From Parashewanella sp965200795 (GTDB lineage: Bacteria > Pseudomonadota > Gammaproteobacteria > Enterobacterales > Shewanellaceae): a stretch of DNA of 64,000 bases. A program made the translations under genes and the position numbers. Shown here in pieces: positions 8,767 to 16,733 of this stretch. Below the pieces are notes generated by a model. That model saw only the letters and a program-made list of their open reading frames with translations, was not told where the DNA came from and made no database searches. The stretch covers positions 1-64,000 of the forward strand of contig CBDAVB010000022.1 of assembly GCA_965200795.1 (NCBI GenBank), written 5' to 3'. Each line of letters begins with the position of its first letter. The first letter of the stretch is position 1.

Positions 8767-10028
8767 ACTCTGCCCCTAAGATAACAATCAAAACGTTTTG
8801 CGACATCCAGGGCACTGTTGACACCGTCTTCATGAAAACCGCTGTACCAGTACGCGCCGGCGAAATGAGTATGCTGTTTACCGCAGATTTGTGAACGCTT
8901 TTGCTGCGCCGCAAGGCTTTTATCGTTGAACTTAGGATGGTGATAAATAAATTCCCGTAAGATATTTCTGTCATCAATCGTCTGTTTTTGATTGAGGGTG
9001 ACACAGAAGGTGTGTTTACTGGTTAAGCCCTGCAGAATGTTCATGCAATAACTCACCGCCGCCGGACGTTTTAAATTACCGTCCAGGCGGTAATTCCAGC
9101 TTGCGCGGGCCAGCTTTGATTCCGGTAATACGGATTCGTCAGTATGCAGAATGACGCGGTTCTCGCCGTAGGGCATATCACCTAAAACAGACCGTTCGTC
9201 CGGCGTGGCATCATGCAGTAACGCCAGCGCCTGATCTGAATGACACGCCAGCACCACCTCATCGAATTCCTGAACGGAATCATCAGCCAGAACAAGTTGC
9301 ACCTTATCGTCTTTACGGGTAATAAACCGAATATTCTGGTTAACAAGGATCCGCTCTTTAAACGGCCTGGTTAACGGCGCCAGATAACTTCGTGAGCCTT
9401 TGGGGATCACATACCACTGAGGGCGGTTACTGACTTTCAGTAAACCGTGGTGATAGAAAAACCGCACAAAAAACTTAAACGGAAAGTCTTCGACTTCTTT
9501 AATCGACCCCGACCAGATAGCCGCGGCCATCGGCAGAATGTAATGCCTCGAAAAGTGCTCAGAGAAACGGTTTTGCTTTAAAAACCGCCCGAGAGTCAAA
9601 CCCGGCTCATAAAGCTCATTTTCGTAAGCATCAATACAGCGGTAATTAAATCGCAGAATATCAAAAATCAGCCCCCAGAACTTCGGGCTGAAAATGTTCT
9701 TTCGCTGGGCAAATAAGGAATTTAAATTGTGGCCGTTGTATTCCAGTCCTGTATCCGGGTTCATTACTGAAAAGCTCATTTGCGTTTTTTGTTTTTCAAC
9801 ACCGAGTTGCTTAAGCAATTTAAGGAAGTTCGGGTAAGTTTTGTCATTGAATACGATAAAGCCTGTATCAACGGCTTGCGACTCACCGTCGTATTCAATA
9901 TCAACGGTCGCCGTATGACCGCCGATGGCGGCGTTTTTTTCAAAGACGGTGACTTGATGTTTTTGTGATAATAAATAAGCGCTTGTTAAACCAGAAATTC
10001 CACTGCCGATCACTGCTATTTTTTTCAT
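8763..10028 (-). CDS. NAD(P)/FAD-dependent oxidoreductase (amine-oxidase/desaturase-like)
   Basis: A 421-residue flavoprotein. Residues 3-35 form the dinucleotide-binding beta-alpha-beta (IAVIGSGISG, with E32 after VTVF at the ribose-binding position), followed by IGGHTATVD, which is typical of the protoporphyrinogen-oxidase/phytoene-desaturase/amine-oxidase superfamily. A C-terminal segment with GAYWYSGFHEDGVNSAL completes the FAD site. Family members in the same neighbourhood are annotated only as FAD-dependent oxidoreductases; acting on an acyl-chain double bond is inference from context. The gene begins three bases after the SDR gene and overlaps the DUF1365 start by four bases. Length is normal for the family. 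Confidence 0.87.
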   Translation of the reverse strand: MKKIAVIGSGISGLTSAYLLSQKHQVTVFEKNAAIGGHTATVDIEYDGESQAVDTGFIVFNDKTYPNFLKLLKQLGVEKQKTQMSFSVMNPDTGLEYNGHNLNSLFAQRKNIFSPKFWGLIFDILRFNYRCIDAYENELYEPGLTLGRFLKQNRFSEHFSRHYILPMAAAIWSGSIKEVEDFPFKFFVRFFYHHGLLKVSNRPQWYVIPKGSRSYLAPLTRPFKERILVNQNIRFITRKDDKVQLVLADDSVQEFDEVVLACHSDQALALLHDATPDERSVLGDMPYGENRVILHTDESVLPESKLARASWNYRLDGNLKRPAAVSYCMNILQGLTSKHTFCVTLNQKQTIDDRNILREFIYHHPKFNDKSLAAQQKRSQICGKQHTHFAGAYWYSGFHEDGVNSALDVAKRFDCYLRGRV

Positions 10029-10031
10029 TTT

Positions 10032-10751
10032 TTATGACTTCCTTGTAATCATCTTCCGCCACCAAGTCTCAGGGAACCATGACAATAATTTTAATAAGTA
10101 GGTAAAGCGCTTAGGGAAATGAATATAAGCTCTTCTTGCCTGCACACCTTTGTAAATGCGATATGCCGCGGTTTTAGCGTCGACAATAAACGGCATGTAG
10201 AAATGATTTCTGTCTGTAAGCGGCGTTTTAACAAAACCGGGATGCACCAGACTGACATCAATCTTACAGGCTTTCAGATCCAGTCTAATGCTTTTAGCGA
10301 GGTAGTCCACCCCGGCTTTTGAAGCGCCGTAAGCTTCCGCCCGCGGAAACGGTAACTCGGTAACGATTGAGCTCACAAATACCAGTTGTGATCCCGGATT
10401 GAGCTTAGGCAAGAACGCGTTGAGTAAATCACCTAAAGAAGTCAGATTAGTAGAGATGTTATGTTTGAAAACACCGGCATCGAAATGTTTGGCATTTTCA
10501 ATATACTTGCAGTCTCCGGCATTTAAAATCAAAATATCGATCCTGCTGATATCTGAAGCCGCACGGTGAATTTCAGTCGGTTCGGTCACGTCAAATTGCA
10601 GGCAATGCACGGCGCTGTATCTGGTTTTAAGTTGAGCCAGCTTTGACTTGCTTCTGCCGCAGGCGATAACTGAAAAACCCGTCTGATAATAAAGCTCAAC
10701 CAGAGCCTCGCCTATGCCCGAAGTCGCGCCGGTAATCATCACTTTTTTCAT
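10032..10751 (-). CDS. Short-chain dehydrogenase/reductase
   Basis: A 239-residue classical SDR. The nucleotide-binding TGATSGIG is at residues 7-14, NAG at 77-79, the catalytic Ser at 127/128, and YGASK at 141-145 supplies the Tyr-Lys pair, so all key residues are present. R33 after the second strand favours NADP(H). The substrate is unknown; in this operon it may reduce or oxidise a lipid-derived intermediate. The start overlaps the end of the NTF2-like gene by four bases and it lies three bases before the FAD oxidoreductase. Confidence 0.9.
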   Translation of the reverse strand: MKKVMITGATSGIGEALVELYYQTGFSVIACGRSKSKLAQLKTRYSAVHCLQFDVTEPTEIHRAASDISRIDILILNAGDCKYIENAKHFDAGVFKHNISTNLTSLGDLLNAFLPKLNPGSQLVFVSSIVTELPFPRAEAYGASKAGVDYLAKSIRLDLKACKIDVSLVHPGFVKTPLTDRNHFYMPFIVDAKTAAYRIYKGVQARRAYIHFPKRFTYLLKLLSWFPETWWRKMITRKS

Positions 10752-11236
10752 CGGGACAGCCTGTTTTTGAGAAAACGTACCAAACGTCCTAATATTGGCG
10801 CATGCTCATAAACCATGGCTCCCATATCCAGATAATCTCTGTGGTACCTGACTAAATTCTCCTCGCCTGACACCAGAGTATGTCCCTCGACTGTAATCGT
10901 ATTACCATGATTCAATCTGGGATGACGATACTTCATCGTCCAGTAAACCGCGGCACGCTTACCATTGAAAATCACTTGATCTATCTGAAATTGACAGTGA
11001 GTCGTCTGGGCGTACATAAGCTCAAAATAAGTCGTGAGTTTTTTCAGTCCGTGAATGTGATGTACGGGATCTTGAAAGTGAATATCCGGATGATAGAGGT
11101 TAGGGAGCATATTGAGGTTATTTTTATTAAGCTGCTGGTAAACCTTTATGAAATTTGTTAACCACTGAGGATAACTTTCTTTTTCAGTACTTTCTTTTTC
11201 AGTACTTTTTTTTTCAGTATTAGTATGTTGATTCAT
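10748..11236 (-). CDS. NTF2-like (SnoaL-type) protein, first gene of the lipid operon
   Basis: A 162-residue protein whose residues ~25-160 fit a nuclear-transport-factor-2-like cone fold (FIKVYQQLNKNNLNMLPNLY, HPDIHFQDPVHHIHG, then VIFNGKRAAVYWTMKYRH). Such folds serve as small hydrolases, isomerases or binding proteins. The same family opens the SDR/FAD/DUF1365/CFA operon in Vibrio- and Shewanella-type genomes, where it commonly follows an ECF sigma factor and its ChrR anti-sigma. Neither regulator is present here; upstream is IS debris. The N-terminus is expanded by a 5-residue repeat (STEKE) made by a 15-bp tandem repeat. A start further inside is possible but no better ribosome binding site is visible. 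Confidence 0.78.
   Translation of the reverse strand: MNQHTNTEKKSTEKESTEKESYPQWLTNFIKVYQQLNKNNLNMLPNLYHPDIHFQDPVHHIHGLKKLTTYFELMYAQTTHCQFQIDQVIFNGKRAAVYWTMKYRHPRLNHGNTITVEGHTLVSGEENLVRYHRDYLDMGAMVYEHAPILGRLVRFLKNRLSR
11175..11219 (-). repeat. Three 15-bp tandem repeats in the NTF2-like gene
   Basis: CTTTCTTTTTCAGTA occurs twice exactly (11175, 11190) and once with one change (11205). On the minus strand it encodes three Ser-Thr-Glu-Lys-(Glu/Lys) units at the N-terminus of the NTF2-like protein. Confidence 0.9.
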
Positions 11237-11308
11237 TGAACTTTCGCCGCACTTTTTCCATATTTTTAAAATGTTACGGCTAGAATGCAGATTTAGATCA
11301 CTAATTAA

Positions 11309-11419
11309 CCTGAGGCATTTAGGGACTGTCCCGAAATAACTTCCCTGTCATCGCGCCTTGATATCGGCGATGTTAAGCAGTAACAAATCGGCAAGTGATT
11401 TCGGGACAGTTTCCTCAGG
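11309..11419. mobile_element. 111-bp palindromic mini-element
   Basis: The ends are inverted copies: CCTGAGG plus GGGACTGTCCCGAAATAACT on the left, and GTGATTTCGGGACAGTTT plus CCTCAGG on the right. The interior (CCTTGATATCGGCGATGTTA) recurs inverted at 5380-5401. Related single ends lie at 13250-13280, 27588-27615, 49789-49815 and 61182-61212. It looks like an internally deleted derivative of an insertion sequence. Confidence 0.75.
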
Positions 11420-11600
11420 GTGGTGTGCGACGGCTTCGCGGTGTTTGTACTTCATCTTCAAAAAGCAATACGACTCTTTTCATGATAACGCCCGGACAAA
11501 ATACAAATTATGAACTGGAGATACTGTGAACTAAAGTGAGATTTTATGATACACCGCAAAGTTTTTACAAATTTCGTGAGTTAAAAACCCTTAAGCGAGT
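11420..11600 (-). pseudogene. IS630 end with transposase N-terminus remnant
   Basis: 11600-11485 repeats the IS630 end found at 5994-5880 (shared GATACACCGCAAAGTTTTTA). It is followed by ATGAAAAGAGTCGTATTG and a frame resembling MKRVV...EDEVQT before it is broken and joins the mini-element at 11419. Only the first few dozen codons survive. Confidence 0.7.
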
Positions 11601-11711
11601 ACTTAAAAAAATCAAATCGAAAATCTAACCTGAGAATCGAAAGAATAAAAAATATCAAAACACAAAATCGTATGTAAACCATGCGTGTTTAAACTTAGCG
11701 GAGATACGACA

Positions 11712-13217
11712 ATGGGAACGCCGGCGGCGAGTTGTGTCAGTACTACTGAAGCAATTGCAATGGTCAGAATTTACGGTTCTTCACCAGTTGAAGAAATTGA
11801 GTCAACCTCACAACGCCTTACCCCTTCAGGTAAAGGACAGCGACCAATTCAGACATATGATGTTTATGCGAGCAGCCTTTTGCTGTCTCCCGCTTCGGGA
11901 AGTGACCGCGGAAACATACCTTTATCATCCGCGTCATTTCATAACGATAATCTTCCGTCAGTAAGCCAGTTATCTCCTCTTGCTGAGTTTCCCAGCTGTT
12001 CGTTGGAGACGGCTTGGATAGATCAGATAAACCAGGTTAACAGAGAGGGAGAAACGGTAATATTCGAGATGCGGGGTACAAAATATGTTTGTTTTTACTG
12101 TCAGCAAAAACAAGTGAACGAACAAACTTTGACTTTCAGGTTGTTGGTGCCGTTTAAACAAGCGGCAGGTGATAAAACACGTTCACAGACAAATGAGTTA
12201 CAAAAATTGCTTAATAAAGTCACCTTTGCCGCTGATGTCGGCGATCCGTCTCACTTTGCCGTTAACGTTAATCTTAACCAGTTGGATGATAACCAAAAAA
12301 GTGAGGTTAACCACTTTCTGACTCAGTCCCCGAGGGTTTTACTTGTTGAAAGAGAAAGGCTGTATCAAGCTAATTTGACAGAAGATCAAGGCGGTATCTC
12401 TTATGAACTCGATAAAATGCAATTCAGGTTTAATTTTCTCGACAGTAAAAAGATGACAGACTTTCTCATGGAAAAGTCGCAATTTGATCAAATGCTTCCT
12501 TTGGTGATAAGAAACTCAGATCAAAAGACTTATGTCGACATAAGGAGTTTACTGAGTCCCATAACCGCTGAACTGACGCAGAGTATCAAACGTAGTTTAC
12601 TTGAGGAGTTAGCTAAGCAAAAAAATGATGATTTTGAAACCCGCTCATTGACAAAAAAAACGATTAAAGAGTTAAAGCAGAAAAATAAGGTTCTGACGGA
12701 GAGATTAGACATAGCCGAACTTAAAATAAACTTATTAGATATACGCTCTGATAACGGCACGATTATCTGGCTTATTCCCGGCATTGAGGAGAAAATAAAA
12801 CGAGAAAAAAATCAGGAGGTAACCAGCCTCTATTCGCCACCGTTTTATACCTCTAAATTTGGTTTTCGTATGTGTCTGCAATTATTTTTAAACGGAGATG
12901 CTGATGGCAGAAATACGCATGTAACCTTATATTTTGTTATCATGAAAGGTGAATATGATGGTATACAAACATGGCCGTTTAAACAAAAAGTTAACCTTTA
13001 CTGGTTAAACCAGGAGCATCCGGGTGATAAGAACGCTCATATTACGCGTTTCTTTATACCGCGAGAAGATAGCCGGAGCTTTAAAAGGCCTGCAGATCTT
13101 TTTAACCATGGGTACGGATATACTAAATTCGCGAGTATCGCGGCTTTGAAAAACCCGGAATTCGTAAAAGATGACACCATGTACATCAAAGCAAAAGTTG
13201 ACCCGGACGGATTATAG
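11712..13217 (+). CDS. TRAF-like protein: coiled coil plus eukaryotic-type MATH/TRAF-C domain
   Basis: A 501-residue protein. I chose ATG 11712 because GGAG lies eight bases upstream; an in-frame GTG at 11685 lacks a site. Residues ~1-290 are unrecognised. ~295-345 form a coiled coil (TKKTIKELKQKNKVLTERLD). From ~347 to the end there is a TRAF-C/MATH domain: NGTIIWLIPG, SLYSPPFYTSKFGFRMCLQL, FLNGDADGRNTH, FVIMKGEYDG, WPFKQKV, SFKRP, FVKDDTMYIKAKVD. This matches animal TRAF2/TRAF3 nearly block for block, including the coiled coil before the domain. In animals TRAF-C binds receptor tails in NF-kB/JNK signalling; no RING or zinc fingers are present here. A host-directed decoy or effector is the natural inference. 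It is flanked by IS debris on both sides and followed by its own terminator. Of the TRAF2 peptide-site residues as I recall them, Arg393 aligns with Gln and Tyr395 with Phe, while Asp399 is kept. Confidence 0.85.
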   Translation: MGTPAASCVSTTEAIAMVRIYGSSPVEEIESTSQRLTPSGKGQRPIQTYDVYASSLLLSPASGSDRGNIPLSSASFHNDNLPSVSQLSPLAEFPSCSLETAWIDQINQVNREGETVIFEMRGTKYVCFYCQQKQVNEQTLTFRLLVPFKQAAGDKTRSQTNELQKLLNKVTFAADVGDPSHFAVNVNLNQLDDNQKSEVNHFLTQSPRVLLVERERLYQANLTEDQGGISYELDKMQFRFNFLDSKKMTDFLMEKSQFDQMLPLVIRNSDQKTYVDIRSLLSPITAELTQSIKRSLLEELAKQKNDDFETRSLTKKTIKELKQKNKVLTERLDIAELKINLLDIRSDNGTIIWLIPGIEEKIKREKNQEVTSLYSPPFYTSKFGFRMCLQLFLNGDADGRNTHVTLYFVIMKGEYDGIQTWPFKQKVNLYWLNQEHPGDKNAHITRFFIPREDSRSFKRPADLFNHGYGYTKFASIAALKNPEFVKDDTMYIKAKVDPDGL

Positions 13218-13244
13218 ACTCCTTGTTAGTCAAGGAGTTTTTTT
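13218..13244 (+). terminator. Rho-independent terminator of the TRAF-like gene
   Basis: Perfect 8-bp stem ACTCCTTG / CAAGGAGT with loop TTAGT, followed by a run of seven T, directly after the TAG stop. Confidence 0.85.
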
Positions 13245-13249
13245 CTCAG

Positions 13250-13560
13250 CTCAGGAAACTGTCCTGAAACAACTTCCCGGTTTTTTACGGCCTGAGCCTG
13301 ACAATTTTTTCCGCGCTTGAAAACGTATCCGACTGAGCTTTTCAGAATGATGAGTAACGTGGCGCGGCGGCAATGTTAATCGTGTACCCTCGGGCGGTGT
13401 TTATTTTTGCGTTCCTTAAGTAAAGCGTTACTGCGTTTCCGAAAGCTTATGCGGAAATGAAATAACCGCGGTTTTGTATGCGGGTAATAACCGCGCCGCG
13501 CTTTTTGCGCCTGGCGCCTTGTGTAAGCCGAAAATAAACCACGGCAAAACAGTGAAGTAA
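13250..13560 (-). pseudogene. Decayed insertion-sequence remnant
   Basis: 13250-13280 is one end of the GGGACTGTCCCGAAATAACT family. 13320-13345 resembles the other terminal motif (GTATCCGACTGAGCTTTTC). 13545-13380 on the minus strand is a degenerate copy of 5610-5420 encoding ISFRKRSNALLKERKNKH. No intact gene is present between the TRAF-like gene and ispB. Confidence 0.65.
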
Positions 13561-13576
13561 TTTCAGGGCGGTAACC

Positions 13577-14548
13577 TTACTGCTTTCTGTTAGCGGAAAT
13601 TCTGGCTAAACCAAGTAACGCTTGTTTATAATCACTCTCAGGCAACGCCGCCAGAGCCTGAATCGCTTTTTCAGCTTCTTCTTCGGCACGCTTTTGAGTG
13701 TAAGCTAAGGCACCCGTTCGTTCTAACGCCGCTAAAATTTGATTGATAACCCGCGATCCATCGGCGTTTTCGATCACGCCTTTAATTAATGCCTTTTCTT
13801 GTTCATTACCGTGAGCTAAGGCGTAAATAAGCGGCAACGTCGGCTTACCCTCGGCTAAATCATCACCGATATTTTTTCCCAGCTCATCCGCGTTTGCCGT
13901 ATAGTCCAACAGATCGTCAGCGATCTGAAATGCCGTTCCGAGGTACTTACCGTACTGACCCAGAGCCGATTCGATCGCTTCGTCAGCGTCATTCAGCACA
14001 CCGCCGAGCTGAGTCGCCGCCTCAAATAAACGCGCGGTTTTGCAATAAATCACCCGCATGTAATTTTGCTCGCTGGTATCCGGCTCATTCAAGTTCATCA
14101 GCTGCATCACTTCGCCCTCCGCTAACACATTGGTGGTATCAGCGAGAATCCTGAGGATTTTTAGACTATTCAGCTCAGTCATCATCTGAAATGAGCGAGT
14201 GTATAGAAAATCTCCGACCAGTACCGAAGCGCTGTTACCAAACATGGCGTTTGCGGTTTGGCGGCCGCGGCGCATGGTGGACTCATCTACAACATCATCA
14301 TGCAGTAAAGAAGCGGTATGAATAAACTCAACGATCGCCGCCAGCTTTAAATGATCGCTCCCCTGATAGCCGACTGATTTAGCCGCCAGGACAGACAAAA
14401 GCGGTCTCAATCTTTTGCCGCCGCTGTTTACGATATAAAAACTAAGCTGGTTAATTAACGCAACATCTGACTCTAATTGTTTATAAATCAGCTGATTAAC
14501 ATCTTGCATTTCTGAATCAGCTAAGGCTCGAATGGCGTTTAAATCCAT
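13577..14548 (-). CDS. ispB: Octaprenyl-diphosphate synthase
   Basis: A 323-residue trans-prenyltransferase that adds isopentenyl units to farnesyl diphosphate to make the C40 side chain of ubiquinone/menaquinone in the cytoplasm. The first Asp-rich motif DDVVDESTMRRGR starts at residue 84, GGKRLRP at 43-49, and the second motif FQIADDLLDY is near residue 210. Length matches E. coli IspB (323). It is divergent from rplU-rpmA-obgE, an arrangement common in gammaproteobacteria. Exact chain length (C40 versus C45) cannot be read from the sequence with certainty. Confidence 0.95.
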   Translation of the reverse strand: MDLNAIRALADSEMQDVNQLIYKQLESDVALINQLSFYIVNSGGKRLRPLLSVLAAKSVGYQGSDHLKLAAIVEFIHTASLLHDDVVDESTMRRGRQTANAMFGNSASVLVGDFLYTRSFQMMTELNSLKILRILADTTNVLAEGEVMQLMNLNEPDTSEQNYMRVIYCKTARLFEAATQLGGVLNDADEAIESALGQYGKYLGTAFQIADDLLDYTANADELGKNIGDDLAEGKPTLPLIYALAHGNEQEKALIKGVIENADGSRVINQILAALERTGALAYTQKRAEEEAEKAIQALAALPESDYKQALLGLARISANRKQ

Positions 14549-14699
14549 AGTAGACTCTGGTTATTCGGGGCATTTTACGGTTCGCCCCTGGTTAAAACGT
14601 AAATTAACAAGATTTTACCTAAAAATAGCCAAGTTGACAGCATTTGGTACGTAATCATTTCAACTCGTCAGATCTTTTGTCTTCTTTGAGATTTAGCAC

Positions 14700-14728
14700 T
14701 TGCCATGACCGCATTCTTAGCGTAGAAT
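14700..14728 (+). promoter_or_regulatory. Sigma70-type promoter for rplU-rpmA
   Basis: TTGCCA (14700-14705), a 17-base spacer, and TAGAAT (14723-14728) give a near-consensus promoter. Transcription would start near 14735, leaving a leader of about 85 bases before rplU. Confidence 0.6.
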
Positions 14729-14819
14729 CCGCACCCATTGTCATTAAAATTTTTGTAGCGCACGCATACAAATGTAAAAAAAATATGTCGTGTGTTAAAA
14801 GTCTCGGAGTAAAATAGCT

Positions 14820-15131
14820 ATGTACGCTGTTTTTCAAAGTGGCGGAAAGCAACACAGAGTTGCTAAAGGCCACGTTGTACGTTTAGAAAAATTAGAAGTC
14901 GCTACCGGCGAAACAATAGAATTTGATAAAGTTCTTTTAGTTGCTGACGGCGAAAACGTTAAAATCGGCGCGCCTTTAGTTGAAGGCGGCAAAGTGGTCG
15001 CTGAAGTAGTCAGCCACGGCCGCGGTGAGAAAGTACGCATCGTTAAGTTCAAGCGTCGTAAGCACCACGAGAAGCAAATGGGCCACCGTCAGTGGTTCAC
15101 TGAAGTTAAAATTACTGAAATCAACGCTTAA
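14820..15131 (+). CDS. rplU: 50S ribosomal protein L21
   Basis: A 103-residue ribosomal protein with the family's start MYAVFQSGGKQHRVAKG and the RRKHHEKQMGHRQWFTEVKI tail. It binds 23S rRNA in the large subunit. GGAG lies ten bases before the ATG. It is 16 bases upstream of rpmA, in the conserved rplU-rpmA-obgE order, and divergent from ispB. Confidence 0.98.
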   Translation: MYAVFQSGGKQHRVAKGHVVRLEKLEVATGETIEFDKVLLVADGENVKIGAPLVEGGKVVAEVVSHGRGEKVRIVKFKRRKHHEKQMGHRQWFTEVKITEINA

Positions 15132-15147
15132 TTAAGGAGTCTGACTC

Positions 15148-15402
15148 ATGGCACATAAAAAAGCTGGCGGTTCTACCCGAAACGGCCGCGACTCAGAAAG
15201 CAAACGCCTTGGTGTCAAGCGTTTCGGCGGCGAGTCTGTATTAGCCGGTAACATTATCGTTCGTCAGCGCGGTACTAAATTCCACGCGGGTGACAACGTA
15301 GGTATCGGTCGTGACCACACTCTGTTTGCTTTATCTGACGGTAAAGTTAAATTTGAGGTTAAAGGTCCTAAGAACCGTAAATTTGTAAGCATCGAAGCTT
15401 AA
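15148..15402 (+). CDS. rpmA: 50S ribosomal protein L27
   Basis: An 84-residue protein with the invariant MAHKKAGGSTRNGRDSESKR start and the IIVRQRGTKFHAG motif. Its N-terminal tail reaches the peptidyl transferase centre. The N-terminus has no Firmicutes-type cleavable extension. Strong AAGGAG site upstream; a rho-independent terminator follows at 15431. Confidence 0.98.
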   Translation: MAHKKAGGSTRNGRDSESKRLGVKRFGGESVLAGNIIVRQRGTKFHAGDNVGIGRDHTLFALSDGKVKFEVKGPKNRKFVSIEA

Positions 15403-15430
15403 TAATTCAGATAGCTCTTACAAATCTGAG

Positions 15431-15458
15431 CCCTGCCATTGGCGGGGTTTTTGTTTTT
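15431..15458 (+). terminator. Rho-independent terminator after rpmA
   Basis: Stem CCCTGCC / GGCGGGG with loop ATT (one G-T pair) followed by TTTTGTTTTT. Confidence 0.85.
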
Positions 15459-15511
15459 CTGAAAGAAAAAAAAAGATATAATCGCCTTACTAATGCGATT
15501 CAGGAGTAGTT

Positions 15512-16651
15512 ATGAAGTTTGTCGATGAAGCAATCATCCGCGTTGAAGCCGGTGATGGTGGCAGCGGTTGTGTCAGCTTCAGACGTGAAAAATATGTCCC
15601 GGACGGCGGCCCTGACGGCGGCGACGGCGGTGACGGCGGCGGTGTTTATCTGCTGGCGGATGAAAACCTAAACACCTTGATTGACTATCGTTTCGAGCGT
15701 TTCCACAGAGCTGAACGCGGTGAAAACGGCCGGAGCCGCGACTGTACCGGCGCCGGCGGTAAAGACTTAGTGCTTAAAGTCCCTGTCGGTACTCGTGCTA
15801 CGGATCAGGATACAGGCGAAACGTTGGGCGACTTAACCCATCACGGAAAAAAACTTCTGGTCGCTAAAGGCGGTTTCCACGGTTTAGGTAATACCCGTTT
15901 TAAAAGTAGTACCAACCGCGCTCCGCGTCAGAAAACATTAGGCACGGCGGGTGAGGTTCGTAACCTTCAGTTAGAGCTGATGCTGCTTGCTGATGTCGGC
16001 TTGCTTGGTCTTCCGAATGCCGGTAAGTCCACTTTTATCCGCTCGGTTTCCCGTGCGACACCGAAAGTCGCCGGTTATCCGTTTACGACTTTAGTGCCAA
16101 ACTTAGGTGTGGTTAATCCGCGTTCCGGACAAAGTTTTGTTATCGCGGATATTCCGGGACTCATTGAAGGCGCCGCTGACGGCGCGGGTCTGGGTATTCG
16201 CTTCTTAAAGCATTTAGAACGTTGCCGTGTGCTCTTACACATTATTGATATCGCTCCGATTGATGAAAGCGACCCGGTAGAGGCAGCGACCTCAATTCTC
16301 GCCGAGCTAGAAAAGTACTCCACAAAACTGGCGTCTAAACCACGCTGGTTAGTTATTAATAAAACCGACCTGATGCTGGAAGAAGAGTTAGACGAGCAAA
16401 TTGAGCGTTTAACCGAAGCGTTAAACTGGGATGATAAAGTTTATAAGATTTCGGCTTATAACCGTGAAGGTACCTCAGAGCTGGCACTGGAATTGCTGGA
16501 TTTCATCCTAAGCCTGCCGGCCGATAAAGAAGAAAAAGATCCTGATGCCGATGTTGAGTTCAAGTGGGACAATTACCATAAAGCAACGCAAGTTGATGAT
16601 TTAAAAGATGATCTTGATGATGAAGATTGGAATTTGACGAATGCGATGTAG
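15512..16651 (+). CDS. obgE: Obg-family GTPase
   Basis: A 379-residue ribosome-associated GTPase for 50S maturation and growth control. The N-terminal Gly-rich Obg fold covers about residues 1-158 (MKFVDEAIIRVEAGDGGSGC, FRREKYVPDGGPDGGDGGDG). The G domain follows with the P-loop GLPNAGKST near 166-174, switch region FTTLVPNLGVV, DIPGLIEGA and the guanine-specificity NKTD. The acidic C-terminal tail (DDLKDDLDDEDWN) is usual for gammaproteobacterial ObgE. CAGGAG precedes ATG 15512, and a TATAAT lies at 15477, so it may have its own promoter after the rpmA terminator. Confidence 0.97.
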   Translation: MKFVDEAIIRVEAGDGGSGCVSFRREKYVPDGGPDGGDGGDGGGVYLLADENLNTLIDYRFERFHRAERGENGRSRDCTGAGGKDLVLKVPVGTRATDQDTGETLGDLTHHGKKLLVAKGGFHGLGNTRFKSSTNRAPRQKTLGTAGEVRNLQLELMLLADVGLLGLPNAGKSTFIRSVSRATPKVAGYPFTTLVPNLGVVNPRSGQSFVIADIPGLIEGAADGAGLGIRFLKHLERCRVLLHIIDIAPIDESDPVEAATSILAELEKYSTKLASKPRWLVINKTDLMLEEELDEQIERLTEALNWDDKVYKISAYNREGTSELALELLDFILSLPADKEEKDPDADVEFKWDNYHKATQVDDLKDDLDDEDWNLTNAM

Positions 16652-16690
16652 AAGTATTCTACGAGCGTTAATCTTCATTGTATTTTTTAG

Positions 16691-16719
16691 AGAGAGCTTT
16701 TTAAGCTCTCTTTTTGTTT
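16691..16719 (+). terminator. Rho-independent terminator after obgE
   Basis: Perfect 9-bp stem AGAGAGCTT / AAGCTCTCT with a three-T loop and a T-rich tail. Confidence 0.88.
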
Positions 16720-16733
16720 AAAAAGTAGCAGCC

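Noticed and set aside
15431..15512. obgE as strictly cotranscribed with rplU-rpmA
   Set aside because: A strong terminator after rpmA and a TATAAT before obgE make at least partial separation likely; not claimed as one operon.
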